From assembly GCF_003171655.1 (NCBI RefSeq), contig NZ_QFZL01000007.1, positions 62,001 to 126,000 of the forward strand: 64,000 nucleotides of DNA. Direction: 5' to 3'. The DNA comes from Stakelama portus (GTDB taxonomy: Bacteria > Pseudomonadota > Alphaproteobacteria > Sphingomonadales > Sphingomonadaceae). The notes under the pieces are model-generated. The model was given only the letters and a program-made list of their open reading frames with translations, was not told the DNA's origin and did not search any database. Positions 1-9,687 of the stretch are shown here, piece after piece; within the stretch, counting starts at the first letter, position 1; the number at the start of each line of letters is the position of its first letter. Made by a program: the position numbers and the translations under genes.

Positions 1-2006
1 AGGCTTCTTCGATGGGATCGAGCAGTCCCGCCTTGCGCGCAGCGATCACTTCGTCGGTATAGGAAGGCAGATCGGCGGGTGCGATCAGGCGCAGCGCCTG
101 CGCCTTGGCGCGCGCGACATCGCGACGCACCGTCGGAATATCGGCCGCCGCCACTTCGCCAAGCCCGGTAATGACGCGATCATCCACGGTCACAACATTG
201 GCGTCCTGCACCACGCTGCGCCGGAATTCCCCCCCGGCCAGCGATGTCGGCAACGTCCGCGCGCCGTCGATCGTGAAGTCGCCATCGGGCAGGCGGTACC
301 GGGTCACTATCCGCTCATCGCTATAATCGCCTGCCTGGACCGGGATTTCGCGCCATTCGCGCCGCGCACGATTGGGCGCGAAGACGAGCGCGGTCAGCGT
401 CGGATCGATCGACAGCTTCTGACGGCCATTTTCCTCTTCCCATTCGGGCCAGTAAATGCCGTGCGACTCAACCGTTGCGATCCCGGTGTCGTCGGAAAAG
501 CTGATGTCGCCGCCAAGATAGCGATAGCGATTGCCCAGCACGTTGACGATCATCGCCTTGACGAAATCATCGATCTGCTCGGGCGCGGCGGTATTCACTG
601 CGGTACGCAATATATCGACCATGTCGCCGCGCACCTCGCTGCGGATCGTATAGAGCGACGGAAGCCGCAGCCCCGCGCGCGAATCGATATCCAGATGCGT
701 CACGACATCGGGACGGGCATGCGGGTGCGGGACGATTTCCTCGAGTTCGGCACCCTGCGCGCGCATCGGCAGCGCGTGGCGCGACGGCGGCGTGTCGGCC
801 AGATCGGCGAGCGTCGCGCCCGATCGCGTGCCGTCGAGCCAATAGGTCTGCCCGTCGATCTGCGCACGCACCAGCACATGATCGAACGCGCCCGCCATCG
901 GCAGCCGTTCGGGCACCAGTGCATCGACGGTGATGCTCATCATCGCCGGCTCGGCTTCGATCCCCAGCTCCCGCAGCATCGCCAGCAACAGCAACGTCTT
1001 GGCCTTGCAATCGCCATAACGACGCTCCCAGGTCTGCGCGGGCGTCTGCGGCGTGTAATTGCCGCCATCCATACCTTCGAACAGGTAGCGGACGTCGTTC
1101 TGCACCAGCATCAATGCCCTGGCGGCACGTTCGCGCGGGTCGCGCGTGGCCCTGGCGATCTGCGCCACTTGCTGCGCGAGCGGACTGCCCGGCGCGATCA
1201 GCCCCTGGGTATCATATAGCGGCGCCATCGCCGCCGAAACGTCGCGCCAGCTGTCGAAGGTCGACATTTCGACCAGCGGCACTTCGCGATACCGCATCGG
1301 GGCATCGTCGGGCATTTCCGGCGATGTCGGGGCAGGCAGTGCGATCGTCACCTGATGGAAGCCGTCGCTGTCGCTTTCCGTGACATCGAGCGCCTCGACA
1401 TGCGATTTCCAATGCACTGCCTGTCCGGTGGGCCAGGAAAGACGCACCCGCCCGAAATCGACCTGCATCGGCGCCTGCATGATCTGTGCAACTGCCTGAA
1501 CATTCCCGTCCAGCGCGCTGTCATGCTGGGTAATCGAATAGGTGAAGCGCAGGACATCGCCCACCCGCAGCCCCTGCACTGCCAGAGTCGCAGTCAGTGT
1601 CCCCGTCAGATAGGCCTGTTCGAGCTGCTGTTCGCGTTGCAGCACCGAAAAACGCGAATCACCGGCCAGCACGTCGATCGTCTCATCGCCGCGCAAAATA
1701 TCGACGCGATGGATGATCACATCGCCATTATCGGGATTCCAGTCGAGTTTGAGCGTCCCCAGCTGCGTCGCCATCTGCGTCGACGATATCCGCACCGCAA
1801 TATCGGAATAGGTCCATAGCTGGTCCCCATCGATCCGCTGTTGCTGGTCATATATCAGGAACGTCGCCCGCGAAGATGCCGAGGCGTCGGAAATACGCGC
1901 CGCATCGACCCATGCCGGCGCAGGGGCATATTTGGGGGTATCGTCGGCATGCGCGACGCCCGCCATCAAAAACAGCGCCAGGCTCGCCAGCAGGAAACGG
2001 ATCATC
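1..2006 (-). CDS. DUF3857 / transglutaminase-like exported protein (3' end outside window)
   Basis: The reading frame is open from ATG 2006 to the left edge, about 668 codons, so the C-terminus is missing. It begins with a signal peptide (MIRFLLASLALFLMAGVAHA). An N-terminal beta-rich DUF3857 region follows, then a transglutaminase-like core near residue 330 with the cysteine motif YGDCKAKTLLL, and then a DHVLVRAQIDG segment that would carry the histidine. The family is usually periplasmic or membrane-anchored and resembles cysteine-protease/transglutaminase folds; its substrate is unknown. No neighbour suggests a more precise role. uvrC lies upstream on the same strand, about 270 bases away, so this gene probably has its own promoter. 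Fold and family are confident, function is not. Confidence 0.85.
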
Positions 2007-2113
2007 GAATTAGCCCCCCAATATGCGGGAGAGGCTAAGCGACGGCAGCGAATAGGCAAGCCTTACCGGCCGCTCGATTGCGATAATTTCGCGCGATCTG
2101 CTTCAATTCACGG

Positions 2114-2149
2114 TTTCTGCAGCGGCTTTTCACCAAGGTGCTGTAGAAA
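2114..2149. other. inverted repeat upstream of the DUF3857 gene
   Basis: TTTCTGCAGC at 2114-2123 and GCTGTAGAAA at 2140-2149 form a 10-base inverted repeat with one mismatch around a 16-base loop. It lies between the end of uvrC and the DUF3857 gene. No clear T-run follows on either strand, so I cannot say whether it is a terminator, an operator or chance. Confidence 0.3.
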
Positions 2150-2275
2150 TTGCACATATCTGCACTTTTTCTTCACTGGCCGCCCTCCCGGGCACGCCGA
2201 TCGCGGCACGCGCGTTACCGATGCCGCGCGCCTGACCGACAAATCCCCCGGCCGGTCGGCCTGAAATCGCGCGGC

Positions 2276-4192
2276 TCAGCCGGCGTGAAAATAATCGTGG
2301 ATGCTCTGTGCCATTGTCTTGCTGACGCCCGGCGTGCGCTGCAGATCCTCGAGGCTCGCCGCCCGTACCGCCTTGGCCGTGCCGAAATGCATCAGCAGTG
2401 CCTTTTTGCGCGACGGGCCGATGCCGGGAATATCGTCGAGCGGCGATTTGACCACCGCCTTGGCGCGCTTGGCGCGATGCCCGCCGATGACGAAGCGATG
2501 GACTTCGTCGCGGAGCCGCTGAAGATAATAAAGCAGCGGCGCATTGACCGGCAGCGTCAGTTCGCGCCCGTCCATCAGGTGGAACACCTCGCGGCCTTCG
2601 CGGCCATGATGCGGCCCCTTGGCGACACCGACCACCGGCACGTCCTCGATCCCCAGATCCTCAAGCACGCCCATCACCGCGTTCAATTGCCCGCGCCCGC
2701 CATCGACCAGCACCAGATCGGGCCAGTCGCCCTTTTCGCGATCGGGGTCTTCCGCCTGCGCGCGGCTGAAGCGCCGTTCGAACACTTCGCGCATCATCGC
2801 GAAATCGTCGTCGGTATTCGCCTTCCTGATGTTGAACTTGCGATACTGGCCTTTGCGGAACCCCTCCGGCCCGGCGACGATCATCGCGCCGAGCGCATTG
2901 GTCCCCTGAATATGGCTGTTGTCATAGACTTCGATCCGGTCGGGCGGCTCGGGCAGTTCGAACAGGTCGGCGACTTCGCGCAGCAGCTTTGCCTGTGTCG
3001 TGCTCTCGGCATTGCGCCGGTCGAGCGCCTCGATGGCGTTGCGTGTCGCCTGTTCCATCAGGCGGCGCCGCGCGCCGCGCTGCGGCTGGCTGATCGTCAC
3101 CTTGAACCCGGCCCGCTCGCCCAATGCCTCGGCAAGCAGCGCGCCCTCGCGCAATTCGCGATCGAGCAGCACCTGCCTGGGCGGGGGCACTTCCTCGTAA
3201 AACTGCATCAGGAACTGGCTGAGCACTTCGTCATCGGGCACGTCGGCGGTATGCGCGGGAAAGAAGCTGCGATGCCCCCAATTCTGGCCGCCGCGAATGA
3301 AGAAGGCCTGGATACCGATGGTCCCTTCCTTCGCCGCCAGCGCAAAGATGTCGGCGTCGCCGACACCCTCGGCATTGATCGCCTGCGACCCCTGAATGAA
3401 GGTCAGCGCCTTCAGCCGGTCACGCAATATCGCCGCCAGTTCGAAATCGAGCGCATCGGACGCCGCCTGCATCTGCACGCCCAGCTTTTCCTGCACCTTG
3501 GTCGATTTGCCGCCCAGGAAATCCTTCGCATCGCTCACCAGTTCGGCATAGCCTGCTTCGTCGATCCGCCCGACGCACGGCGCCGAACAGCGGTGGATCT
3601 GATAGAGCAGGCATGGCCGGTCGCGCGTGTTGAAAAACCCGTCGGTACAGCTGCGCAGCAGGAACAGCTTTTGCAGCGCATTGAGCGTCTTGCGCACCTG
3701 CCCCGCGCCCGCGAACGGCCCGTAATAATCGCCCTTAACGCGCCGCGCGCCGCGATGCAGCTGGATTCGCGCGAAATCATGGCCCTGCCGGATCAGGATG
3801 AAGGGAAAGCTCTTATCGTCGCGCAGCAGCACATTATAGGGCGGGCGATAGCGTTTGATCAGCTGCGCTTCGAGCAACAGCGCCTCGGCTTCGCTGTTGG
3901 TGGTGACGATCGTCATGCTGCGCGTCTGGGCGACCATGCGCTGCAGCCGCTTCGACAGCCGCGCGACCTGGGTATAGTTGGTCACGCGGTTCTTCAGCGC
4001 GCGCGCCTTGCCGACATAGAGCACGTCGCCGCGCGCATCCTGCATCCGATAGACGCCGGGCCGTGCGGGCAGCGTATTCAGCACATTGCGGATCGCGGCG
4101 ACGCCCGTTTCCAGATCGGGTTTGTCCGATCCACGAACGGTATAGGTCGCCTTTTCCTCGTGAAAGCGATCGGGAGACTGGGGTTCGGACAT
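2276..4192 (-). CDS. uvrC: UvrABC system protein C (excinuclease ABC subunit C)
   Basis: This 638-residue protein has the normal length for UvrC, which makes the 3' and 5' incisions around DNA lesions after UvrA and UvrB have marked them. The N-terminal GIY-YIG nuclease is visible (PGVYRM...DVLYVGKA, about residues 45-60), as is a UVR motif near residue 220 (KVQEKLGVQMQAASDALDFE). The RNase H-like C-terminal nuclease includes VYDNSHIQGT and LVLVDGGRGQ, and a helix-hairpin-helix (DIPGIGPSRKKALL) closes the protein. The start at ATG 4192 precedes the GIY-YIG domain by a short variable tail. It is not linked to uvrA, which is 35 kb away here. Confidence 0.97.
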   Translation of the reverse strand: MSEPQSPDRFHEEKATYTVRGSDKPDLETGVAAIRNVLNTLPARPGVYRMQDARGDVLYVGKARALKNRVTNYTQVARLSKRLQRMVAQTRSMTIVTTNSEAEALLLEAQLIKRYRPPYNVLLRDDKSFPFILIRQGHDFARIQLHRGARRVKGDYYGPFAGAGQVRKTLNALQKLFLLRSCTDGFFNTRDRPCLLYQIHRCSAPCVGRIDEAGYAELVSDAKDFLGGKSTKVQEKLGVQMQAASDALDFELAAILRDRLKALTFIQGSQAINAEGVGDADIFALAAKEGTIGIQAFFIRGGQNWGHRSFFPAHTADVPDDEVLSQFLMQFYEEVPPPRQVLLDRELREGALLAEALGERAGFKVTISQPQRGARRRLMEQATRNAIEALDRRNAESTTQAKLLREVADLFELPEPPDRIEVYDNSHIQGTNALGAMIVAGPEGFRKGQYRKFNIRKANTDDDFAMMREVFERRFSRAQAEDPDREKGDWPDLVLVDGGRGQLNAVMGVLEDLGIEDVPVVGVAKGPHHGREGREVFHLMDGRELTLPVNAPLLYYLQRLRDEVHRFVIGGHRAKRAKAVVKSPLDDIPGIGPSRKKALLMHFGTAKAVRAASLEDLQRTPGVSKTMAQSIHDYFHAG

Positions 4193-4332
4193 GGAATGCG
4201 TGATTTAGGCGCAGTGCGACGTTCGCGCCACCACCCGCAATCGCCTTTCACACAAATGCGGACAGGATTGCGTGCGCCCTCGCATGGTGTCGCTTTTGGC
4301 CATAGCGTCGCCGCAACGAAGGAGGGGACGTC

Positions 4333-4830
4333 ATGGCGATCCGGTTCGGAATGGCGATCATCGCGGGCATGATGGCGATCGCGACTGCACAGGCACAGGC
4401 ACAGGAACGGACGCCACCGGTGCCGGACGCGATTCCTGCCGGTCCGCGATGGGTGTTTCTGGGCGGTGATGAATTCATCAGCGCCTATGCGTTTCGGCTG
4501 CTGCCGCCGCGCAAGGACGACCAGCAGCTGGTGCTGATCGCCAGCTATTATTCGCGGCCGCTCGACGAAGCGGGGCATATCTATTCGAGCGACATCATTT
4601 ACGCGGTCGATTGCGGACAGCGCATCGCGAAAGCGAAAACCTATCTGTTCTACGATTCGAACCGCATGCTTTGGAAAATGAATCAGCCCCTCGATGATGC
4701 GGATACGAATTGGGACGACGGCGAATTTCGAAAGGGGTTCGATTTCATCTGCGACAAGGGCGAATATCCGCTCGTTTCCGATCCGCTGACCGATTCGCGC
4801 GAACGATTCGCTGCCGCGCCCGGAAACTAG
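4333..4830 (+). CDS. small secreted protein of unknown function
   Basis: A 165-residue protein with a signal peptide (MAIRFGMAIIAGMMAIATAQAQAQ). An aagga-like RBS lies just before ATG 4333. The mature part contains IYAVDCGQRIAKAKTYLFYD and FDFICDKGEYPLV, with two cysteines that could pair. It resembles the protein at 6456-6905 in order and spacing of these segments (VDCGQR.. and FDCEART..; DFICDKG and DFVCDGAG), so the two are probably diverged paralogues. Both look like surface-adhesin-E-like small periplasmic proteins, but I would not assign a function. The S41-type gene lies between them. Confidence 0.75.
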   Translation: MAIRFGMAIIAGMMAIATAQAQAQERTPPVPDAIPAGPRWVFLGGDEFISAYAFRLLPPRKDDQQLVLIASYYSRPLDEAGHIYSSDIIYAVDCGQRIAKAKTYLFYDSNRMLWKMNQPLDDADTNWDDGEFRKGFDFICDKGEYPLVSDPLTDSRERFAAAPGN

Positions 4831-4892
4831 GTCGTGAACCTAGCTGCGTTTTTCCCACTTGCGCGTGTGTGCTAGCATACTAATACAGCGCC

Positions 4893-6353
4893 ATGTTTCG
4901 TATCGCTGCCGCCGTCGCGCTCGTCTGCCTCCCTGTCGCTGCCCATGCCCAGACCGCGTGGAACCCCGATCCCTGGGTCGAGGATCTCGAAACGATCCGC
5001 ACTGCGCTGCATGAGAAATATGCGAACCGCGAATGGTTGGAGCAGGAACGCGGCGTGCCGATCGATCCAATCCTCGATCTTGTCGAATCGATGGTGCGAC
5101 GCGCGGGCAGCGACGCGGAGGCGCGCGCGACCTTTGACCTGTTGATCCGCAAGATCGACGACGGCCATGTATCGCTACGCTGGCCCCGCCCGGAGGCTCC
5201 GGCATCGGCATCGGCAACTGCGGAGGCACCTGCCCCGCCGACCAGCGCGACGCAATTCTGTCAGGCCCAGGGATATAGCGCGCGCGGCGGGGGCGGCACC
5301 GCGAAACTGTTGCCTGGTTATACGCCGCTTGCCGCCGAAGGGCTGTTTCCCGCCGGGATCGTGCCCATCGGCGAAGCGCGGGTCGGCGTCCTGCGCATTG
5401 GCGAATTTTCGCCCGAGGCGTTTCCCGCCCTGTGCGAAGGCATCGTCCGCGATCTGGCGATTCCCATCGATCAGCCCTGCGCGGAGGATTGCCGCGACGT
5501 CCTGATCACCGAGGCCTATCGCCGGCTCACCTTCGCCTGGATGGAGCGAATCGAGCAATTGCACGATGCCGGTGCGACGCACCTGCTGATCGACGAGACG
5601 GGCAATGGCGGCGGTTCGGAATGGGCCGAAGCTGCGGCACGCGCCCTGACGCCGCGGCAACTGGTATCGGCGCGGTTCGGCTTCGTGCGCGGGCCGCATT
5701 GGGAGAAACAATGGCGCGACCTTGCCCAGACGCTCCGTTCGGCTGCGGAGGAAAGCAACGATCCGTCCGAACAGGCGCGACTGCGCGAATGGGCAGCGCA
5801 GGCGGAAGCCGCGCGTGTCGAGGCCGCCACGCCATGCGATCCCACCGACGATTGCGAATGGCTTGGCCGCGCGGGCTATGCCACCGGACTTGTCGGCAGC
5901 GCTCCCGACGGGGCCTTTGCGGATGTCGATTGGGGCGCATCGGTCTTCAGCGCCGGGCAATATGCCTATCCGTACCGGTCGGGCGTATGGAATGGCCCGC
6001 TGATCGTGCTGGTCGATCAGGAAACCTGGTCGGCGGCAGAGCAATTCGCCGCACTGCTTCAGGACAATGATGCCGCGATCATCCTGGGTGCACGCACCGG
6101 CGGCGCGGGATGCGGCCACACATGGGGCGGCACGCCGACCACGCTGCCCAATAGCGGCGCCGTCCTCGAACTGCCCGATTGCGTCCGGTTCCGCCGTGAC
6201 GGATCGAACGAAGTGCGCGGCATCCTGCCCGACGTAACGATTCCGTGGCGCGCCGATGATGGCACCGTGCTGAAGCGTCAGATACTGGCGGCGGCGCTGC
6301 CCGATGCCCTGCGCCGCGCAGCGGCGCTGTATCGTGACCAGACGGCGCCATAG
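4893..6353 (+). CDS. S41-family (C-terminal processing protease-like) periplasmic protein
   Basis: A 486-residue protein with a signal peptide (MFRIAAAVALVCLPVAAHAQ). The S41 features are DDGHVSLRW near residue 90, GVLRIGEFSP near 165, LLIDETGNGGGSEWAEAAA near 230, and the segment VDQETWSAAEQFAALL near 372, where S41 peptidases carry the nucleophilic serine. GARTGGAGCGH follows, where the family has its oxyanion-hole/lysine region. I do not see an obvious catalytic Lys four residues after the Ser, so activity is uncertain. There is no PDZ domain. A -10-like TACTAA at 4878-4883 lies very close to the ATG and no good RBS is visible, so the mRNA may have a very short leader. Substrate unknown. 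Confidence 0.8.
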   Translation: MFRIAAAVALVCLPVAAHAQTAWNPDPWVEDLETIRTALHEKYANREWLEQERGVPIDPILDLVESMVRRAGSDAEARATFDLLIRKIDDGHVSLRWPRPEAPASASATAEAPAPPTSATQFCQAQGYSARGGGGTAKLLPGYTPLAAEGLFPAGIVPIGEARVGVLRIGEFSPEAFPALCEGIVRDLAIPIDQPCAEDCRDVLITEAYRRLTFAWMERIEQLHDAGATHLLIDETGNGGGSEWAEAAARALTPRQLVSARFGFVRGPHWEKQWRDLAQTLRSAAEESNDPSEQARLREWAAQAEAARVEAATPCDPTDDCEWLGRAGYATGLVGSAPDGAFADVDWGASVFSAGQYAYPYRSGVWNGPLIVLVDQETWSAAEQFAALLQDNDAAIILGARTGGAGCGHTWGGTPTTLPNSGAVLELPDCVRFRRDGSNEVRGILPDVTIPWRADDGTVLKRQILAAALPDALRRAAALYRDQTAP

Positions 6354-6455
6354 CCCCGGCTGCAATCGGTACAAATGCGGTTAGGGATCGCGTCGGGCTG
6401 GCGTCCCACTGCCCGGCACGGCATGTTTCCCCGGTTTTCAGGGGAGATATCTCGC

Positions 6456-6905
6456 ATGCGTGTTTTGCCGATCCTTGTTGCCGCCGGCCTGCTCGCCGCG
6501 CCTGCCCTCGCACAGCAAAGCCCCGATGGCTGGTATCGCATCACCGGCGACGATCAGATGGTCGTCTATGTCTATGGCGCACAGGACCGGACCGATGCCG
6601 GCAATCGACTGGCGATTGTGTCGAACCATGCGGTCGATCCCTTCGATTCCGACGGACGTGCCTATTCGGTCAACATCGCAACGGCGTTCGATTGCGAAGC
6701 GCGGACATTCCAGCGGCTGCTGTTCCGCACCTATGCGCTCGACGGCAGCGAGATCAGCGAAATGCCGTCGCAAAATACTGCCATGCGCCCGATCGCACCG
6801 GATACGATCGATGCGCGGATCGCCGATTTCGTATGCGATGGCGCCGGTGGCGAATTTGTCGAGGATATGCTGGCGGACGCGGCCTCCCGGCTCGACCGCG
6901 AATGA
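6456..6905 (+). CDS. small secreted protein, paralogue of the one at 4333-4830
   Basis: The frame is open from 6375, but I chose ATG 6456. It is preceded by ggggag (6441-6446) and opens a clean signal peptide (MRVLPILVAAGLLAAPALAQ). The 149-residue product contains IATAFDCEARTFQRLLFRTY and IADFVCDGAGGEF, matching the layout of the 4333-4830 protein. Function unknown. The two cysteine-bearing segments suggest an oxidised, folded periplasmic protein. Confidence 0.75.
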   Translation: MRVLPILVAAGLLAAPALAQQSPDGWYRITGDDQMVVYVYGAQDRTDAGNRLAIVSNHAVDPFDSDGRAYSVNIATAFDCEARTFQRLLFRTYALDGSEISEMPSQNTAMRPIAPDTIDARIADFVCDGAGGEFVEDMLADAASRLDRE

Positions 6906-6920
6906 TCGCGGCGGCGGCGC

Positions 6921-7214
6921 CTAGGAACGGCGCGCGCGCAGCTGCTTGACGATCAGGATGACCAGCGCCCAGGGCAAGGGCGCGAGGCCGATCAGAAAAT
7001 TGGGCAGGCTGGATAACAGCGTGTCCCGGAAACCGGGGAACATCAGCAGCTGATAGGCGAGCATGATCGGCACTGCCCAGAAAGCATCGTACCAGCGCTT
7101 GCCGAAAATCCCGACCAGAACGCCGATCACGATCGCCTGCGGCGTGATCGCCCAGACGAGCAGCGCCTGAGCCACTCCGCCGAGATTCTGTTCCGGCGGA
7201 GTGAAGGTGATCAT
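6921..7214 (-). CDS. small integral membrane protein after the F0 genes
   Basis: A 97-residue hydrophobic protein with about three membrane segments (residues about 12-35, 45-60, 65-90) and a basic tail (KQLRARRS). It starts one base after the atpF stop, so it is almost certainly cotranscribed with the F0 operon. I recognise no family. It could be a minor assembly or membrane factor, or simply a passenger at the end of the operon. Confidence 0.7.
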   Translation of the reverse strand: MITFTPPEQNLGGVAQALLVWAITPQAIVIGVLVGIFGKRWYDAFWAVPIMLAYQLLMFPGFRDTLLSSLPNFLIGLAPLPWALVILIVKQLRARRS

Positions 7215-7215
7215 G

Positions 7216-7794
7216 TCAGTTCAGGCGCGCCATGCCGGCGATCGTCTGATCGACCAGCGGCTTGTCGGCTTCGACGCCATGTTTGTCGGCGATGATCGCA
7301 CCGGCGGAGCGGGCGGCGGCATCGGCAGCGCGGGCGCGAACCTCGGCAATCGCACCACGCTCGGCGGCGGCGATCTTGTCCTCGGCCATCTTGGCGCGGC
7401 GCCCCATCAGTTCGGTCGCATCGGCTTCGGCCTTGGCCAGCAGCGCGGCTGCCTCTTCCTCGGCATGTTTGACGATCGCTTCGGCATCGCCTGCGCTCGC
7501 GGCGTTGCGCGCCTTGGCTTCGGCGAGCAGCGCTTCGGCTTCCTGGCGGATCGCATAGGCGCGATCGAGTTCCTTGCGCGTATCGGCAATGCGCTCGTCG
7601 AGCTTCGACGCGATCACCCGGTGCGCCTTGCCATAGACGAAGGCGAGAACAAGGAAGATGGTGATGCCGACATAGACCCAGCCTTCGGCATCGAGGCCGA
7701 GCAGCGTCGGATGATCGCCCTCATGCGGAGCACCACCGGGGGCTTCGGTCAGCGCGACCACTTCTTCATGTGCGGGCGGGGCGTGCAATGCCAT
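7216..7794 (-). CDS. atpF: ATP synthase F0 subunit b
   Basis: A 192-residue peripheral-stalk subunit with one membrane helix (WVYVGITIFLVLAFVYGKA, about residues 35-53) and a long Ala/Glu/Lys/Arg-rich coiled coil that reaches up to F1. It carries an extra N-terminal extension (about 30 residues, rich in Ala, Pro and acidic residues) compared with enterobacterial b. It is the last F0 gene, 9 bases after the b' gene, in the alphaproteobacterial order atpI-B-E-b'-b. Confidence 0.93.
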   Translation of the reverse strand: MALHAPPAHEEVVALTEAPGGAPHEGDHPTLLGLDAEGWVYVGITIFLVLAFVYGKAHRVIASKLDERIADTRKELDRAYAIRQEAEALLAEAKARNAASAGDAEAIVKHAEEEAAALLAKAEADATELMGRRAKMAEDKIAAAERGAIAEVRARAADAAARSAGAIIADKHGVEADKPLVDQTIAGMARLN

Positions 7795-7803
7795 GGTCAG
7801 TCC

Positions 7804-8286
7804 TCAGGCCAGCGCCGAACGCGCGGCTTTGGAAGCCGCTGCGGGCGTCGGGCGCTTGCCGGTCAGCTTTTCGACGATGTCGGACGCCGCATCGGCGGCA
7901 ACCGCTTCGATTTCACTCATCGCCGCAGTGCGCGCGGCGTTGAGATCGGCTTCGGCAGCATCGGCGCGAGCGGCGAGCGCCGCATTCGATTCGGCCAGCC
8001 TGGCTTCGAGCGCCTTCGCCGCCCGGGTACGGGCTTCGGTCAGCCTGGCGCGGGCGGCATCCTGCGCCGCCGCGACGCCTGCATCATAATCGGCCTGCAG
8101 CTTGTCAGCAGTCGCCTTCGCCTTTTCGGCGGTATCCAGATCGCTGGACACCTGATCCTCGCGCGCCTGCATCACCTTGCCGAGACGCGGCAACGTGGCG
8201 AGCACGACGACGTAGAGGATGGCGAAGAACACCGCCAGCCAGACGAGCTGGGACAGAAATACGTTCGCGAAATCGAACTGAGGCAT
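7804..8286 (-). CDS. atpF2: ATP synthase F0 subunit b'
   Basis: A 160-residue b-type subunit with an N-terminal membrane helix (FLSQLVWLAVFFAILYVVVL) and an alanine-rich coiled coil (AARARLTEARTRAAKALEAR). Photosynthetic bacteria and alphaproteobacteria make a b/b' heterodimer as the peripheral stalk. The start MPQFDFANVF is typical for this subunit. It lies between atpE and atpF in one transcription unit. Confidence 0.93.
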   Translation of the reverse strand: MPQFDFANVFLSQLVWLAVFFAILYVVVLATLPRLGKVMQAREDQVSSDLDTAEKAKATADKLQADYDAGVAAAQDAARARLTEARTRAAKALEARLAESNAALAARADAAEADLNAARTAAMSEIEAVAADAASDIVEKLTGKRPTPAAASKAARSALA

Positions 8287-8371
8287 GGCCGTTCCGAACT
8301 ATCGGTTTCCACTCATGCCGGCCGGTCGAAGCAAGCGCCTGCTGCCACGACCGGTCCGGCGCGAGCAGGAC

Positions 8372-8596
8372 TTAGGAGAAGGCGAGAGCCAGCGCGACGA
8401 CGGCCGCGATCAGGCCGAGCGCTTCGGTCACGGCGAAGCCGAAAATCAGGCGGCCGCCCATCTTGGCATCGGCTTCCGGATTGCGCAGCGCGCCCTGGAG
8501 ATACATGCCGAAGATGGTGCCCACGCCGATGGCGGCGAGGCCGGCACCGATCGCCGCGAGGCCGGCGCCGATCTTGGCAGCAGTTGCGATATCCAT
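8372..8596 (-). CDS. atpE: ATP synthase F0 subunit c
   Basis: A 74-residue proteolipid of two membrane helices joined by the polar loop RNPEADAK. The ion-binding carboxylate is the Glu in FAVTEALGL of helix 2, as expected for a proton-translocating c subunit. Glycine-rich helix 1 (GAGLAAIGAGLAAIGVGTIFG) packs the c-ring. Ring rotation couples proton flow to ATP synthesis. It lies between atpB and the b' gene, with gaaaggga ahead of the start codon acting as RBS. Confidence 0.96.
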   Translation of the reverse strand: MDIATAAKIGAGLAAIGAGLAAIGVGTIFGMYLQGALRNPEADAKMGGRLIFGFAVTEALGLIAAVVALALAFS

Positions 8597-8627
8597 GGGT
8601 ATTCCCTTTCGTTAGCGAAATGCAGGT

Positions 8628-9377
8628 TTAGTGGAGATTGACGGCGTCGTTCAGATAGATCGACGCAAGCAGGGCGAACACATAGGCCTGAACCACCGCG
8701 ATCAGAACTTCGAGCGCGGACAGCGCGACGTTCATCGAAAGCGGCAGGATGCCGAAGACATAGGGCAGCGCCCCGAACGAACCCAGCGACACGACGAAGG
8801 TGCCGAACACCTTCAGCAGCACATGGCCCGCAGTCATGTTGGCGAACAATCGGATCGCCAGCGTGAACGGACGGCTGAGGAAGCTGACGAATTCGATGAA
8901 GGCAACGAACAGCGCCAGCGGAAAGAAAGTGTCCTTCGGCCAGAACAGGCTGAAAAAATGCAGCCCGTGCCGCGCGAAACCGACGATGCAGACCACGACG
9001 AAAACGAGGAATGCGAGACCCAGCGTCACCGAAATATGGCTGGTCGGCGTGAACGCACCGACCCAGGGAATAAGCCCCAGCAGGTTGCAGGCGAGCACGA
9101 AGATGAAGATCGCGAAAATCAGCGGCGCATAGCGGCGCCCCTCCGGCCCGACATTTTCATCGAGCATGTTTCGCACAAAATCGTACACATACTCCACTGC
9201 CGCCTGCCACCGGTTCGGCACCAGCTTGGGCGAACGCGTACCGACGAACAGAAATGCTGAAACGATCGCAAGCGCGATCAGCATCCAGAGCGAGGAGTTG
9301 GTGAACGAAACATCATACCCACCCGCCTCGAGCGGATAGATGGGGTCGATTGCAAACTGTTCCATCGGACCGGCCAT
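8628..9377 (-). CDS. atpB: ATP synthase F0 subunit a
   Basis: A 249-residue polytopic membrane protein that forms the proton half-channels against the c-ring. The conserved arginine is in FTLAIRLFANMTAGHVLL (about residue 178), and AYVFALLASIYLNDAVNLH closes the protein as in other a subunits. It has the normal length. It starts seven bases after the atpI stop and ends 31 bases before atpE. Confidence 0.96.
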   Translation of the reverse strand: MAGPMEQFAIDPIYPLEAGGYDVSFTNSSLWMLIALAIVSAFLFVGTRSPKLVPNRWQAAVEYVYDFVRNMLDENVGPEGRRYAPLIFAIFIFVLACNLLGLIPWVGAFTPTSHISVTLGLAFLVFVVVCIVGFARHGLHFFSLFWPKDTFFPLALFVAFIEFVSFLSRPFTLAIRLFANMTAGHVLLKVFGTFVVSLGSFGALPYVFGILPLSMNVALSALEVLIAVVQAYVFALLASIYLNDAVNLH

Positions 9378-9384
9378 GGGGCTC

Positions 9385-9687
9385 TTACTCTCCGTTACCG
9401 GTGGTGGGATCGGCGTCGAACTGCGCCGAAGTCTTCATCGCGCGATACACGCCGGCGACAAAACCCAGGATCAGCAGGGCGATCATCACCCACGGACCGG
9501 TTCCGGCCCAGCGGTCGATCATCCAGCCGATGAACGCAGTGACGAGCACGGTGCCGACGAATTCGATGCCCACGGCCCAGCCGCGGCTTTCCGCCCGCCC
9601 TTCGGCGTTGGAGATGCCATGCTCATGCGCCGCCTTTGCTTCAGCGATGCGGCGGTCGAGGTCGTCGGAGTTTTTGTCGTCGGACAA
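9385..9687 (-). CDS. atpI: AtpI/AtpZ-type F0F1 assembly protein
   Basis: The protein has two membrane helices (GWAVGIEFVGTVLVTAFIGWMIDR and WVMIALLILGFVAGVYRAM) after a charged N-terminus. AtpI and its relatives help assemble the c-ring and may carry Mg2+. The frame is open to GTG 9753 and ATG 9744, but the extra residues (MFLSLPSRGGFF...) are unlike the hydrophilic start usual here. TTG 9687 would give MSDDKNSDDLDRRIAEAK, which fits better. No strong RBS settles it, so the start is inference. First gene of the F0 operon. Confidence 0.8.
   Translation of the reverse strand: MSDDKNSDDLDRRIAEAKAAHEHGISNAEGRAESRGWAVGIEFVGTVLVTAFIGWMIDRWAGTGPWVMIALLILGFVAGVYRAMKTSAQFDADPTTGNGE

Noticed and set aside
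2150..4372. 740-codon open frame on the plus strand over uvrC
   Set aside because: It lies exactly opposite uvrC; its product is His/Arg/Leu-rich without any signature, a usual shadow in GC-rich DNA.
5175..6374. 399-codon minus-strand frame over the S41 gene
   Set aside because: It is antisense to a protein with a signal peptide and S41 motifs and has no features of its own.
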